Positions 27,620 to 37,307 of a stretch of 64,000 nucleotides of DNA are shown here, one piece after another. The translations under genes and the position numbers were made by a program. The notes beneath the pieces are model-generated. The model did no database searches, was not told the origin of the DNA, and saw nothing but the letters and a program-made list of their open reading frames with translations. Every line of letters begins with the position of its first letter. The stretch's first letter is position 1. The DNA comes from Dechloromonas sp. HYN0024 (GTDB lineage Bacteria; Pseudomonadota; Gammaproteobacteria; Burkholderiales; Rhodocyclaceae). The DNA lies in contig NZ_CP031842.1 of the NCBI RefSeq assembly GCF_003441615.1, forward strand, positions 1,568,501-1,632,500, in the 5' to 3' direction.

Positions 27620-28144
27620 TTAGTCTTCCAGCGACGCCAGCGCGTCGTCGATTTCGTATAGAAGTTTTTCCAGGAACATCAGTCGCCGAACCCGATCCGT
27701 CGCCAGCGCAGGCTGACCTTGATCGAACAATTCAGCGAGTTCTTCGTAACGGTCGTTGATGTCGCCACGCAGTCTGTTGTGCAGATGCTCCAGTTCGTGA
27801 TGATCACCACCGGCGCGCGCTTCCATGACCGCCTCGCGCCATTCCATCTGCTCCATCAGGAAGTCGGTCGGCATGGCGGTATTGCTCTCCGCCTGAATGT
27901 CGTGCCCGGCCAGATGCAGCAGGTATTTGGCCCGCTCCAACGGCTTTTTCAGGGTCTGATAGGCCTCGTTGGCGTGGGTGGCCCACTGCATCGACAGGCG
28001 GCGTTCAGCATCGCCCGCATTGACGAAGCGATCCGGATGCACCTGTGCCTGAATGTCGCGATAGCGCGAATCAAGTTCCGACAGATCGAGCCGGAAACCC
28101 GGACTCAACCCGAACAGGGAGAAATGATCGCCCCGGATATCCAT
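27620..28144 (-). CDS. hscB: J-domain co-chaperone HscB
   Basis: Stimulates the HscA ATPase and delivers IscU to it. The 174-residue protein has an N-terminal J-domain starting [15 protein letters not shown] with the HPD motif ([11 protein letters not shown]), and a C-terminal helical bundle that docks IscU. Its ATG overlaps the iscA stop (TGATG around 28142-28146). Confidence 0.95.
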   Translation of the reverse strand: MDIRGDHFSLFGLSPGFRLDLSELDSRYRDIQAQVHPDRFVNAGDAERRLSMQWATHANEAYQTLKKPLERAKYLLHLAGHDIQAESNTAMPTDFLMEQMEWREAVMEARAGGDHHELEHLHNRLRGDINDRYEELAELFDQGQPALATDRVRRLMFLEKLLYEIDDALASLED

Positions 28145-28467
28145 CAGACGTTAAACGATTCGCCGCAGCCGCACTGATCCTTGACGTTCGGATTATTGAA
28201 CTTGAAGCCCTCGTTCAAACCCTCGCGGGCGAAATCCAGCTCCATACCGTCGAGGTAAGGCAGGCTCTTGGCATCGACAATGACCTTGACGCCATTGTGT
28301 TCGAAGACCAGATCATCGGCATTCACCTCGTCGACGAACTCCAGCTTGTACGCCATGCCGGAACAGCCGCTGGTCCGCACGCCAAGGCGCAGGCCAATGC
28401 CTTTGCCGCGTTTGGCCAGAAAGTTGGCGACGTGTGTTGCCGCCTTGTCGCTCAAGGTGACGCCCAT
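28144..28467 (-). CDS. iscA: A-type Fe-S carrier IscA
   Basis: Carrier of Fe-S clusters or iron in the ISC pathway. The 107 residues include the three cysteine ligands in [16 protein letters not shown] and [11 protein letters not shown]. It sits two bases after iscU in the usual order. The second A-type gene of the window (58818) belongs to the nif set and differs in sequence. Confidence 0.96.
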   Translation of the reverse strand: MGVTLSDKAATHVANFLAKRGKGIGLRLGVRTSGCSGMAYKLEFVDEVNADDLVFEHNGVKVIVDAKSLPYLDGMELDFAREGLNEGFKFNNPNVKDQCGCGESFNV

Positions 28468-28469
28468 GC

Positions 28470-28853
28470 TTATTCTCCGTGCTTTTTCTTGTAATCCGCC
28501 ACGGCTGCCTTGATGGCATCCTCGGCCAGGATCGAACAGTGAATTTTAACCGGCGGCAGGGCCAATTCTTCAGCGATTTCGGTGTTTTTGATCGAAAGCG
28601 CCTGATCAACCGTCTTGCCCTTGACCCATTCGGTCACCAGCGAGGACGAGGCAATGGCCGAACCGCAACCGTAGGTCTTGAACTTGGCATCTTCGATAAC
28701 GCCGGCCTTGTTGACCTTGATCTGCAATTTCATGACATCGCCGCAGGCCGGCGCGCCGACCATACCGGTCCCGACGCCGTCGTCTTCCTTGCCAAAGGAA
28801 CCGACATTGCGCGGGTTTTCGTAGTGATCAATAACCTTGATGCTGTAGCTCAT
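28470..28853 (-). CDS. iscU: Fe-S cluster scaffold IscU
   Basis: Scaffold on which IscS builds [2Fe-2S] clusters. The 127 residues carry the three ligand cysteines in [26 protein letters not shown] and [11 protein letters not shown], plus the HscA recognition motif LPPVK directly before the last cysteine. It follows iscS by 21 bases and has AAGGAG just before its ATG. Confidence 0.97.
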   Translation of the reverse strand: MSYSIKVIDHYENPRNVGSFGKEDDGVGTGMVGAPACGDVMKLQIKVNKAGVIEDAKFKTYGCGSAIASSSLVTEWVKGKTVDQALSIKNTEIAEELALPPVKIHCSILAEDAIKAAVADYKKKHGE

Positions 28854-28874
28854 GCTGCTTCTCCTTGAAATTCT

Positions 28875-30086
28875 TTAGTGCGCGGCCCACTGGACAGTGC
28901 TCAGATCGATACCGTCCTTAAACATTTCCCACAGGGGAGAAAGCTCACGTAGTTTGCCAACTTTCGTATGCAACAATTTGATTGCATAGTCAATTTCATC
29001 ATCCGTCGTAAAGCGACCAATGCTGAAACGGATGGAACTGTGGGCCAGTTCGTCGTCCCGCCCGAGGGCGCGCAGCACATAGGATGGCTCGAGACTGGCC
29101 GAGGTACAGGCCGAGCCGGAAGACACCGCCAGATCCTTGATCGCCATGATCATCGACTCGCCTTCAACGTAGGCGAAGCTGATGTTCAGATTGTGTGCCA
29201 CGCGTTGTGTCAGATCGCCATTGACGAAGGTTTCCTCAATGTCCTGCAAACCCTTGAGCAATTTGTCGCGCAAGGCACCGACGCGCTTGTTCTCTTCGGC
29301 CATTTCCTCACGGGCCAGACGGAAAGCCTCACCCATGCCGACAATCTGGTGGGTCGCCAGCGTACCGGACCGGAAACCGCGCTCGTGGCCGCCACCGTGC
29401 ATCTGCGCTTCGAGACGAATACGCGGCTTGCGACGGACATAGAGCGCACCGATACCCTTGGGACCATAGGTTTTGTGGGCCGAAAAACTCATCAGGTCGA
29501 CCTTGAGCTTGCTCAGGTCGATATCGACCTTGCCGGTGGCCTGGGCCGCATCGACGTGGAGGATCACACCCCTCTCGCGGCAAATTTCGCCCAATTCGGC
29601 GATCGGCTGAATGACGCCAACTTCGTTATTGACGAACATCACCGAGGCCAGCACGGTGTCCGGACGAATAGCCGCCTTGAAAACATCCAGGTCGAGCAAG
29701 CCGTCTTCCTTGACATCGAGATAAGTCGCCTCGAAGCCCTGACGCTCCATTTCGCGGACGGTATCGAGCACGGCCTTGTGCTCGGTCTTGACGGTAATGA
29801 TGTGTTTGCCCTTGGTTCCAGCGTAGAAATTGGCTGCTCCCTTGATGGCAAGATTATTGGACTCAGTGGCGCCGGACGTCCAGACGATTTCCTTGGGGTC
29901 CGCCCCGACCAGTGCGGCGACCTGCTCACGCGCTTCTTCGACAGCCGCATCGGCCACCCAGCCGAAGCTGTGCGAACGCGAGGCAGGGTTGCCAAAATGT
30001 TCGCACAAGTAGGGAATCATCTTTTCGGCGACACGCGGGTCCACCGGGGTGGTGGCCGAATAATCCAGGTAAATGGGGAGTTTCAT
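28875..30086 (-). CDS. iscS: Cysteine desulfurase IscS
   Basis: PLP enzyme that converts cysteine to alanine and passes the persulfide sulfur to IscU, thiolation enzymes and others. The 403-residue protein begins [20 protein letters not shown] like E. coli IscS. The PLP lysine is in [15 protein letters not shown] and the mobile active-site cysteine in [15 protein letters not shown]; the C-terminus ([15 protein letters not shown]) matches the IscU-binding tail. ATG 30086 is preferred to the ATG at 30092 by homology and spacing from AGCGAGA. It lies 41 bases after a second desulfurase gene. Confidence 0.96.
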   Translation of the reverse strand: MKLPIYLDYSATTPVDPRVAEKMIPYLCEHFGNPASRSHSFGWVADAAVEEAREQVAALVGADPKEIVWTSGATESNNLAIKGAANFYAGTKGKHIITVKTEHKAVLDTVREMERQGFEATYLDVKEDGLLDLDVFKAAIRPDTVLASVMFVNNEVGVIQPIAELGEICRERGVILHVDAAQATGKVDIDLSKLKVDLMSFSAHKTYGPKGIGALYVRRKPRIRLEAQMHGGGHERGFRSGTLATHQIVGMGEAFRLAREEMAEENKRVGALRDKLLKGLQDIEETFVNGDLTQRVAHNLNISFAYVEGESMIMAIKDLAVSSGSACTSASLEPSYVLRALGRDDELAHSSIRFSIGRFTTDDEIDYAIKLLHTKVGKLRELSPLWEMFKDGIDLSTVQWAAH

Positions 30087-30127
30087 CGTCATTCTCGCTA
30101 GGTCGGGTTGTTCAGACAGCTCGCCAC

Positions 30128-31282
30128 TCAATGGATGGCTGTCAGTCCCTGCAGGCGTCCGACTGTCACCCGCAAGGCATTGATGAATTGTTCAATCTCG
30201 GCGTCGGTATTACCGACACCAAGGCTTACCCGCAGGGCTCCGCGAGCGATTTCAGGGACTACGCCCATGGCTCGCAGGACATGCGACGGTTCAGGACTGG
30301 TACTGGAACAGGCGGCGCCGCTGGCCACGGCAAATCCGTCACGGTCCAGCTTGCCAACCAGGGTTTCACCATCGATATTGGGAAATGCAAAAAAGCTGGT
30401 ATTCGGCAGACGCGGCACATCTGTCGCGAAGATCCGCGCACCCAGTCCAGCCAGCCCGGCCTCCAGCTTTGCCTGCATGGCCTGCAAGCGAACCGAAGCT
30501 TCGGCAACACGGGCGGCTGCAAGTTCCGCCGCGACGCCAAAACCGACAATCGCCGCGACGTTCTCGGTGCCGGAACGCAAGCCGCGCTCATGGCCGCCAC
30601 CGGCAATCAGGGGCTGCAATTCAACGCGCTTGTCGAGCACCAGCGCCGCCGCACCCTTGGGGCCAGCTGCCTTGTGCGCCGACAGCGTCATGGCATGGAC
30701 GCCAGCTGCGTTGAAGGCGCGAAAATCGATAGCGAGCTTGCCCAGAGCCTGGACCGCATCACTGTGAAACCATGCCCCAGTACGACTGGCGGCAGCGGCC
30801 AGGGCAGCCACATCCTGGACAACCCCGGTTTCATTGTTGGCGAGCATGATCGACAGCAGTTTCGGTTTGTCGAGCAGCACCTCGGTATAGTCCTCGACAT
30901 TCACCCGCCCACCGCCGTCAACCGCCAGTTCCCTGACCTGCCAGCCTTGCCGTGCCAATTGCCCGGCTGGTTTGAGGACGCAGGGATGTTCGATGGCGCT
31001 GACGGCAAGCAGACCAGGCTTGAGACAGGCTGCTGCGCCTTTGATGAACAAGTTATTGGCTTCGCTGCCGCCGCTGGTGAAGACCACCTCGGTCGGATGT
31101 GCATTGACGGCACTGGCTACTTTTTGCCGTGCTTCGTCGATGGCCTGCCGAGCCTGCCGACCGTATTCATGGCGGCTCGACGCATTGCCGTACTGGCATT
31201 CCAGCCAGGGCAACATCGCTGCCAGCACCGCCGGATCAAGCGGCGTCGTAGCATTGTGGTCGAGATAGACAGGCAGGGACAT
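30128..31282 (-). CDS. Second cysteine desulfurase, NifS/IscS-like, between iscR and iscS
   Basis: A 384-residue class V aminotransferase-fold desulfurase, shorter than and clearly distinct from the adjacent IscS. It has [20 protein letters not shown] at the N-terminus, the PLP lysine in [15 protein letters not shown], a [14 protein letters not shown] loop and the catalytic cysteine in [19 protein letters not shown], so it looks active. It lacks the IscS-type C-terminal IscU-binding tail. ATG 31282 is chosen for spacing from GAGGAA; ATG 31285 is next to it. Eight bases separate it from the iscR stop, so IscR should control it. Sulfur acceptor is unknown. Confidence 0.9.
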   Translation of the reverse strand: MSLPVYLDHNATTPLDPAVLAAMLPWLECQYGNASSRHEYGRQARQAIDEARQKVASAVNAHPTEVVFTSGGSEANNLFIKGAAACLKPGLLAVSAIEHPCVLKPAGQLARQGWQVRELAVDGGGRVNVEDYTEVLLDKPKLLSIMLANNETGVVQDVAALAAAASRTGAWFHSDAVQALGKLAIDFRAFNAAGVHAMTLSAHKAAGPKGAAALVLDKRVELQPLIAGGGHERGLRSGTENVAAIVGFGVAAELAAARVAEASVRLQAMQAKLEAGLAGLGARIFATDVPRLPNTSFFAFPNIDGETLVGKLDRDGFAVASGAACSSTSPEPSHVLRAMGVVPEIARGALRVSLGVGNTDAEIEQFINALRVTVGRLQGLTAIH

Positions 31283-31289
31283 CATTTCC

Positions 31290-31790
31290 TCAGGCGACCG
31301 CCGGCACCTTGTCACGGCTGCCACGCACCCGCGCTTGCGCGCCGGAGCGCTTGTCTTCAAGGATAACGGCACCTGCCCCGCGCTTGGCCCGTTCGCGCTC
31401 GACAAGATCGGCCAGCGTGACGGAAGCCAGGTAGTCGAACATCTTGGCATTCAGCGTTGACCACAGGTCGTGCGTCATGCAGCGGTGTTCGTCGTGGCAA
31501 TTCTCGCGCCCACCGCACTGGGTGGCATCGAGTTGTTCGTCGACCGCCCGAATGATGTCAGCCACCGCAACCTGCTCGAAAGGCCGGGCAATGCAGTAAC
31601 CACCACCAGGACCGCGGACACTGTCCACTAGCTTGTGGCGACGCAATTTTCCGAACAACTGTTCGAGATAGGACAGCGAAATCTTCTGCCGCTCGCTGAT
31701 GCTGGCCAGAGCCACCGGCCCGTCCTCGCCACGCATGGCAAGATCCATCATGGCAGTGACGGCAAAACGACCTTTGGTTGTCAAACGCAT
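31290..31790 (-). CDS. iscR: Fe-S cluster-sensing Rrf2 regulator IscR
   Basis: Winged-helix repressor that binds a [2Fe-2S] cluster and shuts down isc transcription when clusters are plentiful. The 166-residue protein begins MRLTTKGRFAVTAMMDLAM and has the DNA-recognition segment RQKISLSYLEQLFGKLRRH, and the three ligand cysteines in TQCGGRENCHDEHRCMTHD with IscR spacing. It is first in the operon. Two sequences close to its type-1 operator lie just upstream. Confidence 0.96.
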   Translation of the reverse strand: MRLTTKGRFAVTAMMDLAMRGEDGPVALASISERQKISLSYLEQLFGKLRRHKLVDSVRGPGGGYCIARPFEQVAVADIIRAVDEQLDATQCGGRENCHDEHRCMTHDLWSTLNAKMFDYLASVTLADLVERERAKRGAGAVILEDKRSGAQARVRGSRDKVPAVA

Positions 31791-31805
31791 TCCGAACCCC
31801 TATTT

Positions 31806-31830
31806 ATAACCTAGTGTTATGGTCAACTAT
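31806..31830 (-). promoter_or_regulatory. IscR type-1 operator candidate, proximal
   Basis: Read on the minus strand, these 25 bases start ATAGTTGACC and end AGGTTAT. They agree with the E. coli type-1 consensus (ATASYYGACTRWWWYAGTCRRSTAT) at 21 of 25 positions by my hand count. The site covers the -10 of the putative iscR promoter, where a repressor would block polymerase. Confidence 0.65.
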
Positions 31831-31856
31831 AGCTAAACCGTACAAAATTAGTCAAC
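31827..31856 (-). promoter_or_regulatory. Putative sigma-70 promoter of the isc operon
   Basis: On the minus strand: TTGACT (-35), an 18-base spacer, and TATAGT (-10). It lies about 40 bases before iscR and partly inside the end of cysE. Both IscR-like operators overlap it. Confidence 0.55.
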
Positions 31857-31859
31857 TAT
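31835..31859 (-). promoter_or_regulatory. IscR type-1 operator candidate, distal
   Basis: On the minus strand it starts ATAGTTGACTAATTT; about 20 of 25 positions match the type-1 consensus by hand count. It covers the -35 element and overlaps the last codons of cysE, whose stop is at 31848-31850. Confidence 0.6.
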
Positions 31860-32603
31860 TTTGCTCAGGTATTTCGGATCGAAGACATCGGACTGATCAA
31901 CCTCCTGGTCGCACTTGACGCCTTGCGCGTCGAGTTCCTTGACCAGAGAGGCAAGACGACGGTCGGTTTCGGCGGCATGATCAAGCAGGGCATGAATCGC
32001 CTTGGCCAGCGGATCGTCCTGATCGCGCCCGACGGCATAGGCAGAAAAGCCCAGTTTTTCCGCCTGCGCCTCGCGTTGGCGCGTCTGTTCGGTGTTGTCG
32101 AGAATCCGTGCCGGGTTGCCGACCGCAGTGGCCCCGGCCGGCAGCGGCTTGGTCACCACGGCATTGGAACCGACCTTGGCACCGGCCCCGATGGTAATCG
32201 GGCCAAGCACCTTGGCACCGGCACCAATGACCACGCCGTCTTCCAGCGTCGGATGACGCTTGCCCTTGTTCCACGACGTGCCACCAAGGGTCACACCATG
32301 ATAGAGCGTGACGTCATTGCAGATCACGGCAGTTTCACCAATCACCACACCCATGCCATGGTCGATGAAAAAACGGCGGCCAATGGTGGCGCCCGGGTGA
32401 ATTTCGATGCCCGTCAGCATGCGCGACAGATGCGCGGTAAAGCGGCCAAGCCAGCGCAGGCGATGACCCCATAGCCAGTGCGCCAGGCGGTGCATGATCA
32501 GGGCGTGAATGCCCGGGTAACAGGTAAGCACCTCCCAGAATGAGCGGGCGGCCGGATCGCGGTCAAAAACCGCACGGATGTCCTCACGCAGATACCGGAA
32601 CAT
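31848..32603 (-). CDS. cysE: Serine O-acetyltransferase
   Basis: Acetylates serine with acetyl-CoA to give O-acetylserine, the first committed step of cysteine synthesis, and so supplies the substrate of the downstream desulfurases. The 251-residue protein has the N-terminal helical domain ([26 protein letters not shown]) and a left-handed beta-helix of hexapeptide repeats with the active-site histidine in [15 protein letters not shown] and [20 protein letters not shown]. The C-terminal extension beyond the helix is longer than in short CysE forms. It lies directly upstream of iscR, an order common in beta- and gamma-proteobacteria. Confidence 0.95.
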   Translation of the reverse strand: MFRYLREDIRAVFDRDPAARSFWEVLTCYPGIHALIMHRLAHWLWGHRLRWLGRFTAHLSRMLTGIEIHPGATIGRRFFIDHGMGVVIGETAVICNDVTLYHGVTLGGTSWNKGKRHPTLEDGVVIGAGAKVLGPITIGAGAKVGSNAVVTKPLPAGATAVGNPARILDNTEQTRQREAQAEKLGFSAYAVGRDQDDPLAKAIHALLDHAAETDRRLASLVKELDAQGVKCDQEVDQSDVFDPKYLSKIVD

Positions 32604-32775
32604 GAAACCTGATCTCCCTTTTGAATGGAGGGGGATTTTAAAATACTCGACTGAATTTGTCAGCTATTTTTCCGTAGTCAAAACCGCGGAACAGCCAACG
32701 AATACACCTTCATAACGCTGGCAAGCGACCAAAAAAGTGCCAACGGGCCAGCATTTTTACCGACTGGATCGAGAT

Positions 32776-33444
32776 CTAGCGAACTTCGATACTGACTGTT
32801 CTGCCCGACTTGCCGCCCGCCTTGCGGATCAGGTCGGCGATATCCGTATTGTTGAAGCGCAGGGCAATATCCAGCGCCGTTTCACCGGTATCGACGGTAC
32901 GGCCAAGGTCAGCCTGACTGGCTATCAGCAGTTGCGCGACCGAGATATGACCACCCCGTGAAGCGGCAATCAGCGGGGTTGTCCCGTTCTCGGAAGGCAA
33001 ATTGACGTCTGCCCCGGACTTGATAAGCAGGCGAGCGATCTCGAGATGGCCGCTGAATGCGGCGTAGGCCAAGGGGGTCCAGCCCTGCATGTTGACCGCC
33101 GCACCACCGGCCAGCAACAACTCGACAATTTTCTGATGACCGCGGAAAGCAGCCAGACGAAGCGCGGTATCACCTGCCGCGTTGCGGGCATTGAGTTTGA
33201 CGCGGTTGCGGATGAGGAAATCGACCATGGCGGCTTGCCCGTCGCGGGCTGCCAGCATCAACAGCGTATTGCCCTCGATATCGGTGGTATCGAGCGAGGC
33301 CCCCCGGGCGGCAAGCTTCGAGATTTCGTCGACGTCGCCCATCTTGGCTGAAGCGATCAGGTCATCATAGGTGGCAGCGCCGGCGATAGCCGGTACAACA
33401 AGGGCCACGGCGGCAAACAAACGGAGTTTCTGGGCGATTTTCAT
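32776..33444 (-). CDS. Secreted ankyrin-repeat protein
   Basis: A 222-residue protein with a signal peptide (RLFAAVALVVPAIAGAA, residues about 8-24) and about five ankyrin repeats filling the rest, for example GNTLLMLAARDGQAAMVDFL, GDTALRLAAFRGHQKIVELL and GTTPLIAASRGGHISVAQLL. Ankyrin repeats mediate protein contacts, here probably in the periplasm; the partner is unknown. Its ATG overlaps the stop of the TatD-like gene (ATGA at 33441-33444), so it is the last gene of the mltG-tmk-holB-pilZ-tatD transcript. Confidence 0.85.
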   Translation of the reverse strand: MKIAQKLRLFAAVALVVPAIAGAATYDDLIASAKMGDVDEISKLAARGASLDTTDIEGNTLLMLAARDGQAAMVDFLIRNRVKLNARNAAGDTALRLAAFRGHQKIVELLLAGGAAVNMQGWTPLAYAAFSGHLEIARLLIKSGADVNLPSENGTTPLIAASRGGHISVAQLLIASQADLGRTVDTGETALDIALRFNNTDIADLIRKAGGKSGRTVSIEVR

Positions 33445-34214
33445 GGCCGTATTGCGCCTTTGAAGAGGGAAAAGAAATTATCGGTCGTCGCGTGATGCAC
33501 GGCATCGAGGGTGATCCCGCGGAGCCGGGCAATTTCCTCGGCGACATAGCGCACATAGGCCGGCTCGTTCGGCTTGCCACGATACGGGGCGGGCGCGAGA
33601 TAGGGCGAATCAGTTTCGACCAGCAGGCGATCAAGCGGACACTTCTGTGCCACCTCCTTGACGATGGTGGCATTCTTGAAGGTAACGATGCCCGAAAACG
33701 AAAGATGAAAACCGAGATCGAGGGCCGACCGGGCAATCTCCCAGTTCTCGGTAAAACAGTGCATGACACCGCCCACCGTATCTGCGCCCTCTTCCCTGAG
33801 AACACGCAGGGTATCGACGGCCGAGTCGCGGGTATGCACGACGAGCGGCTTGCCGCAACGCCGGGCGGCACGAATGTGGGTGCGGAAACGGTCACGCTGC
33901 CATTCCGGCTGGTCTTTCTGCCAGTAGTAATCGAGACCGGTTTCACCGATGGCAATCACTTTCGGATGGGCAGCAAGAGCCAGAAGTCTGTCTTCATCGG
34001 GTTCTTCGACATCCGTATATTCGGGATGGACGCCCACCGTGGCATACAGCTGGGGATGCTGCTCGGCCAGGGCGACAACCTGCGGAAAGTCCTCAAGATT
34101 GACGCCGATGCAGACGGCCACATCGACCTGGTTTTCCTGCATGCGCTGGAGAACATCCGGCAGACGCTGGACGAGATCGGGAAAATCGAGATGACAGTGG
34201 GAGTCGACCAGCAT
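33441..34214 (-). CDS. TatD-family metal-dependent deoxyribonuclease (YcfH-like)
   Basis: A 257-residue metal hydrolase with a TIM-barrel fold. Signatures: MLVDSHCHLDFPDL at the N-terminus (first metal ligands), IGETGLDYYWQKD, LVVHTRDSAVDTLRVL, GVMHCFTENWEIA, and LVETDSPYLAPAPYRGKPN. The family acts as 3'-5' DNases and some members as D-aminoacyl-tRNA or other hydrolases. Position after holB and pilZ is the usual one for the YcfH branch. Confidence 0.92.
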   Translation of the reverse strand: MLVDSHCHLDFPDLVQRLPDVLQRMQENQVDVAVCIGVNLEDFPQVVALAEQHPQLYATVGVHPEYTDVEEPDEDRLLALAAHPKVIAIGETGLDYYWQKDQPEWQRDRFRTHIRAARRCGKPLVVHTRDSAVDTLRVLREEGADTVGGVMHCFTENWEIARSALDLGFHLSFSGIVTFKNATIVKEVAQKCPLDRLLVETDSPYLAPAPYRGKPNEPAYVRYVAEEIARLRGITLDAVHHATTDNFFSLFKGAIRP

Positions 34215-34223
34215 CCGGGTCGA

Positions 34224-34586
34224 TCAGAGGGTGTGCGTGGGACGCGCCGACTGCATGACGCCGCCGAGCAGGCCTTCGATCTTGCGCCGGGCTTCCTGGC
34301 CGCTTTCGTCATTGTTGAAATGCACCCCAATGCCCTGCGCCCGGCCATTCTGGGCGCCGGCCGGGGTAATCCAGACGACGGTGCCGGCAATCGGCAACTT
34401 GGCCGGATCATCCATCAGCGACAGGAGCATGAAAACTTCGTCGCCTATCGTGTAGCCGCGGGTCGTCGGGATAAAGATGCCACCACAGCGCAAGTGGGGC
34501 ATGAAGGCCGCGTAGAGCGCGGATTTCGAATTGATATTGAGCGAAAGAACGCTAGGGCGTTGCGGAGCGGGTTTTGCTTCACTCAT
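34224..34586 (-). CDS. pilZ: Type IV pilus-type PilZ protein
   Basis: A 120-residue single PilZ domain. It resembles the Pseudomonas PilZ protein of pilus biogenesis: SLNINSKSALYAAFMPHLRC, GGIFIPTTRGYTIGDEVFML, and GTVVWITPAGAQNGRAQGIG. The RxxxR and D/NxSxxG residues needed for cyclic di-GMP binding in other PilZ domains are absent, as in the founding protein, so it likely works by protein contacts. It lies between holB and tatD as in many proteobacteria. Confidence 0.92.
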   Translation of the reverse strand: MSEAKPAPQRPSVLSLNINSKSALYAAFMPHLRCGGIFIPTTRGYTIGDEVFMLLSLMDDPAKLPIAGTVVWITPAGAQNGRAQGIGVHFNNDESGQEARRKIEGLLGGVMQSARPTHTL

Positions 34587-34592
34587 CTTTGA

Positions 34593-35612
34593 TCAATTGG
34601 CAAACAGGGCTCGATAATCCAGAAGAAGACTTTCCAGGAAGAGGCGCACATTGAGCGGCTGCTCGGCCTCCTGCCGGCGTGTAATCAGGGCACGATATGA
34701 TTGAATCAGGCGTGCAGCCGGAATCATATCAGCCAAGCTGGCGATAATCGCTTGTTGCGGCAGAAAATATCGGACCGTCAGGCCATTTTTCGCCAGCGTC
34801 AGATCAACCAGCCATTTCTGCAAGGCTTCGGTGACGTGTTTCAGGCTTACCTTGCCCTTGCTGTCCTTGATCGCCTTTTCAAGTTCGACCGCCAGCGCCA
34901 GCGGATCACCCTGGCGGCCGCTGCCCAATCGTTTGGCCAGCAACTCCAGCCACGCTCCCTGCCCGGACCCCGCCATCTCCATCGCCAGTCCTGGCGACCC
35001 ACCGGCCAACGCCAACCAGCGCTCGGCCTGGGTAATACCCTCATCAGCCAGCACCTTTTCGGCCAGCTTGATCGAAGGCACCGGCACAGGGACCACCTGA
35101 CAACGGCTGCGAATGGTCGGCAGCAAGCGCATTGGCTCACTGGAAACCATTAAAAACAATGTATCTGGGGCGGGTTCTTCAAGTGTTTTAAGAAGAGAAT
35201 TTGCGGTGCTGCGATTCATTGCCTCGGTCGGATTGACGAGAATGATGCGCAAGCCGCCACGATGCGTACCAACGTTGAAAAACTCGTCAAGGCCGCGCAC
35301 CTGATCAATGGTGATCTGCTGACTGGGCTTTTTCTTGCCATCCTCGACCTCGACTTCTTCACCAAGCGCATCCGGTTGAAGCAGACGAAAATCGGGATGA
35401 TTGCCCTGCTCGAACCAGTTGCATGCCAGGCATTTGCCGCAAGCCAGCCCGTCAATTGACGGCGACTCGCAGAGCAGGCTGGCGGCAAAACGCCTCGCCA
35501 GTTCATACTTTCCCAAGCCTTTCTGACCGACCAGCAAGAGCGAATGCGGCAATTGCTTGCGCCTTGCCTGCAACCCAGACCAGACTTTCGAATGAAGATC
35601 AATAACGTTCAT
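34593..35612 (-). CDS. holB: DNA polymerase III delta' subunit
   Basis: Part of the clamp loader that places the beta clamp on DNA. The 339-residue AAA+ protein has a degenerate P-loop ([19 protein letters not shown]), the zinc site [18 protein letters not shown], and the SRC motif in [18 protein letters not shown] 35612 overlaps the tmk stop (ATGA); an in-frame TTG two codons earlier is less likely. Confidence 0.93.
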   Translation of the reverse strand: MNVIDLHSKVWSGLQARRKQLPHSLLLVGQKGLGKYELARRFAASLLCESPSIDGLACGKCLACNWFEQGNHPDFRLLQPDALGEEVEVEDGKKKPSQQITIDQVRGLDEFFNVGTHRGGLRIILVNPTEAMNRSTANSLLKTLEEPAPDTLFLMVSSEPMRLLPTIRSRCQVVPVPVPSIKLAEKVLADEGITQAERWLALAGGSPGLAMEMAGSGQGAWLELLAKRLGSGRQGDPLALAVELEKAIKDSKGKVSLKHVTEALQKWLVDLTLAKNGLTVRYFLPQQAIIASLADMIPAARLIQSYRALITRRQEAEQPLNVRLFLESLLLDYRALFAN

Positions 35613-36223
35613 AAACAAATCGATGCAATGATTTGTTCAAGTTGTTTGCGAATATTTTCAATGCTGTTATCAGCATTCACGACACGCATTCTGGACGGGC
35701 TGGCATGGGCTCTTTCCAGATACGCCTGGCGCACCCGCTCATGAAAATCGACACGCTCCTGTTCGAATTTGTCGAGCACCCGGTTGGCCAGCACGATACG
35801 TTCACGGGCCACCTCCAGCGGCAGGTCGAACAATAACGTCAGGTCCGGCTGCAAATGGCCATGCACCCAATGCTCCAGTGTCAGGAACTTGGACCGGTCC
35901 AGCCCCCGCCCTCCCCCCTGATAGGCATAGGTGGCATCGCTGAAGCGATCACAAATCACCCATTCGCCACGGGCCAGGGCTGGCTCGATCAATTTGGCCA
36001 GATGCTCGCGGCGGGCGGCGAACATGAGCAGGGTTTCCGTTTCCAGATGCATCGTGTCATTGAGCAGCAGTTCCCGCAGTTTTTCACCCAGCGCCGTGCC
36101 CCCCGGTTCGCGGGTCACCTGGACCACAACGCCTCGGGCGCGGAGCAACTCGGCCAGCCATTCAACGTGACTGCTCTTGCCAGCGCCATCTATGCCTTCG
36201 AAAGTGATGAATTTACCGTTCAC
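35609..36223 (-). CDS. tmk: Thymidylate kinase
   Basis: Phosphorylates dTMP to dTDP. The 204 residues include the P-loop [19 protein letters not shown], the DR motif in [19 protein letters not shown], and a lid region. The start is GTG at 36223, overlapping the mltG stop (GTGA), and the end overlaps holB, so all three are coupled. Confidence 0.95.
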   Translation of the reverse strand: MNGKFITFEGIDGAGKSSHVEWLAELLRARGVVVQVTREPGGTALGEKLRELLLNDTMHLETETLLMFAARREHLAKLIEPALARGEWVICDRFSDATYAYQGGGRGLDRSKFLTLEHWVHGHLQPDLTLLFDLPLEVARERIVLANRVLDKFEQERVDFHERVRQAYLERAHASPSRMRVVNADNSIENIRKQLEQIIASICL

Positions 36224-37215
36224 TTTCCACCCCTCTGGTATCGGTTAACTGCATTGTTGTGTTCATCCAGCGTCTGCGAAAACTGGCTGCTGCCATCGCC
36301 ACGGGCGACGAAATAAATCGCTTCGCTGCGCGCCGGATTGAGCGCGGCCCGCAGCGAAGCCTGACCGGGCATGGCAATCGGCGTTGGCGGCAGGCCCGGC
36401 CGGGTATAGGTATTGTACGGGGTGTCGGTCAGCAGGTCCCGCTTGCGCAGATTGCCGTCAAAGCCGGCACCAATGCCATAGATGACGGTTGGGTCGGTTT
36501 GCAACAACATGCCCTTGCGCAGGCGGTTGACGAACACCGCCGCGACCAGCGGGCGATCGGCTTCGCGACCGGTTTCCTTTTCGATGATCGAAGCCATGAC
36601 CAGAGCCTCATCAACCGATTTGTAGGGCAAATCAGGGCCCCGTTGCACCCATTCGGCGTCGAGTTTGCGCAGCATGGCGCGATTGGCCCGCGCCAGCAGT
36701 TCCAGATCGCTCGACTGCTTGTCGAAAAGATAAGTATCGGGAAACAGCCGGCCTTCCAGACTGCGGACATCAAGCCCCAGTTGCGCGACGATCTGAGCCT
36801 CGCTCAGACCACGCGTTTCGTGAATCAGATCCGGGTGGTTATCCATCCGGACACGCCACTGGCGGAAAGTCCAGCCTTCGACCAGCGTCAGTTCGCCCTG
36901 CGTCACCTTGCCCTTGAGCAGCTTGTTGAGCAGCCGCATCGGCGTAACGCCATTTTTGACGGCATAGCTGCCAGCCTTGATCGACGTATCGGCGCGGATG
37001 ACGCGGGCCACCGTGGAAAGCAGCGTCGGCTCGACGTCGATGCCCGCCTCGCGCATTTGCGTAATGGCCGAACGCAGGCTACTGCCTGCGGTCACCCGAA
37101 AATCAAGCGGCGAATTGCGCAGTTGCAGAGGCTGGTTGGCCCACCATAGGAGGCCGCCGGCCGCGACGACCAACAGCAATAAGACCGGAATGAGTATCTT
37201 GAGTAGTAGGCGCAC
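36220..37215 (-). CDS. mltG: Endolytic murein transglycosylase MltG (YceG)
   Basis: Inner-membrane lytic transglycosylase that cleaves nascent glycan strands and may set glycan length. The 331 residues start with one membrane segment ([19 protein letters not shown]), then a LysM-like part and the YceG domain with the catalytic glutamate in [19 protein letters not shown] and the [17 protein letters not shown] motif. GTG start at 37215. Divergent from ygfZ. Confidence 0.95.
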   Translation of the reverse strand: MRLLLKILIPVLLLLVVAAGGLLWWANQPLQLRNSPLDFRVTAGSSLRSAITQMREAGIDVEPTLLSTVARVIRADTSIKAGSYAVKNGVTPMRLLNKLLKGKVTQGELTLVEGWTFRQWRVRMDNHPDLIHETRGLSEAQIVAQLGLDVRSLEGRLFPDTYLFDKQSSDLELLARANRAMLRKLDAEWVQRGPDLPYKSVDEALVMASIIEKETGREADRPLVAAVFVNRLRKGMLLQTDPTVIYGIGAGFDGNLRKRDLLTDTPYNTYTRPGLPPTPIAMPGQASLRAALNPARSEAIYFVARGDGSSQFSQTLDEHNNAVNRYQRGGK

Positions 37216-37307
37216 GGGAACTCGACGGAAGCAAGCAGGTCTTGCCCGTGTGGAACGAGCACGTTATAACGAGCGATATAATATCCGAAACCCCCTCAGG
37301 AGCCCTC

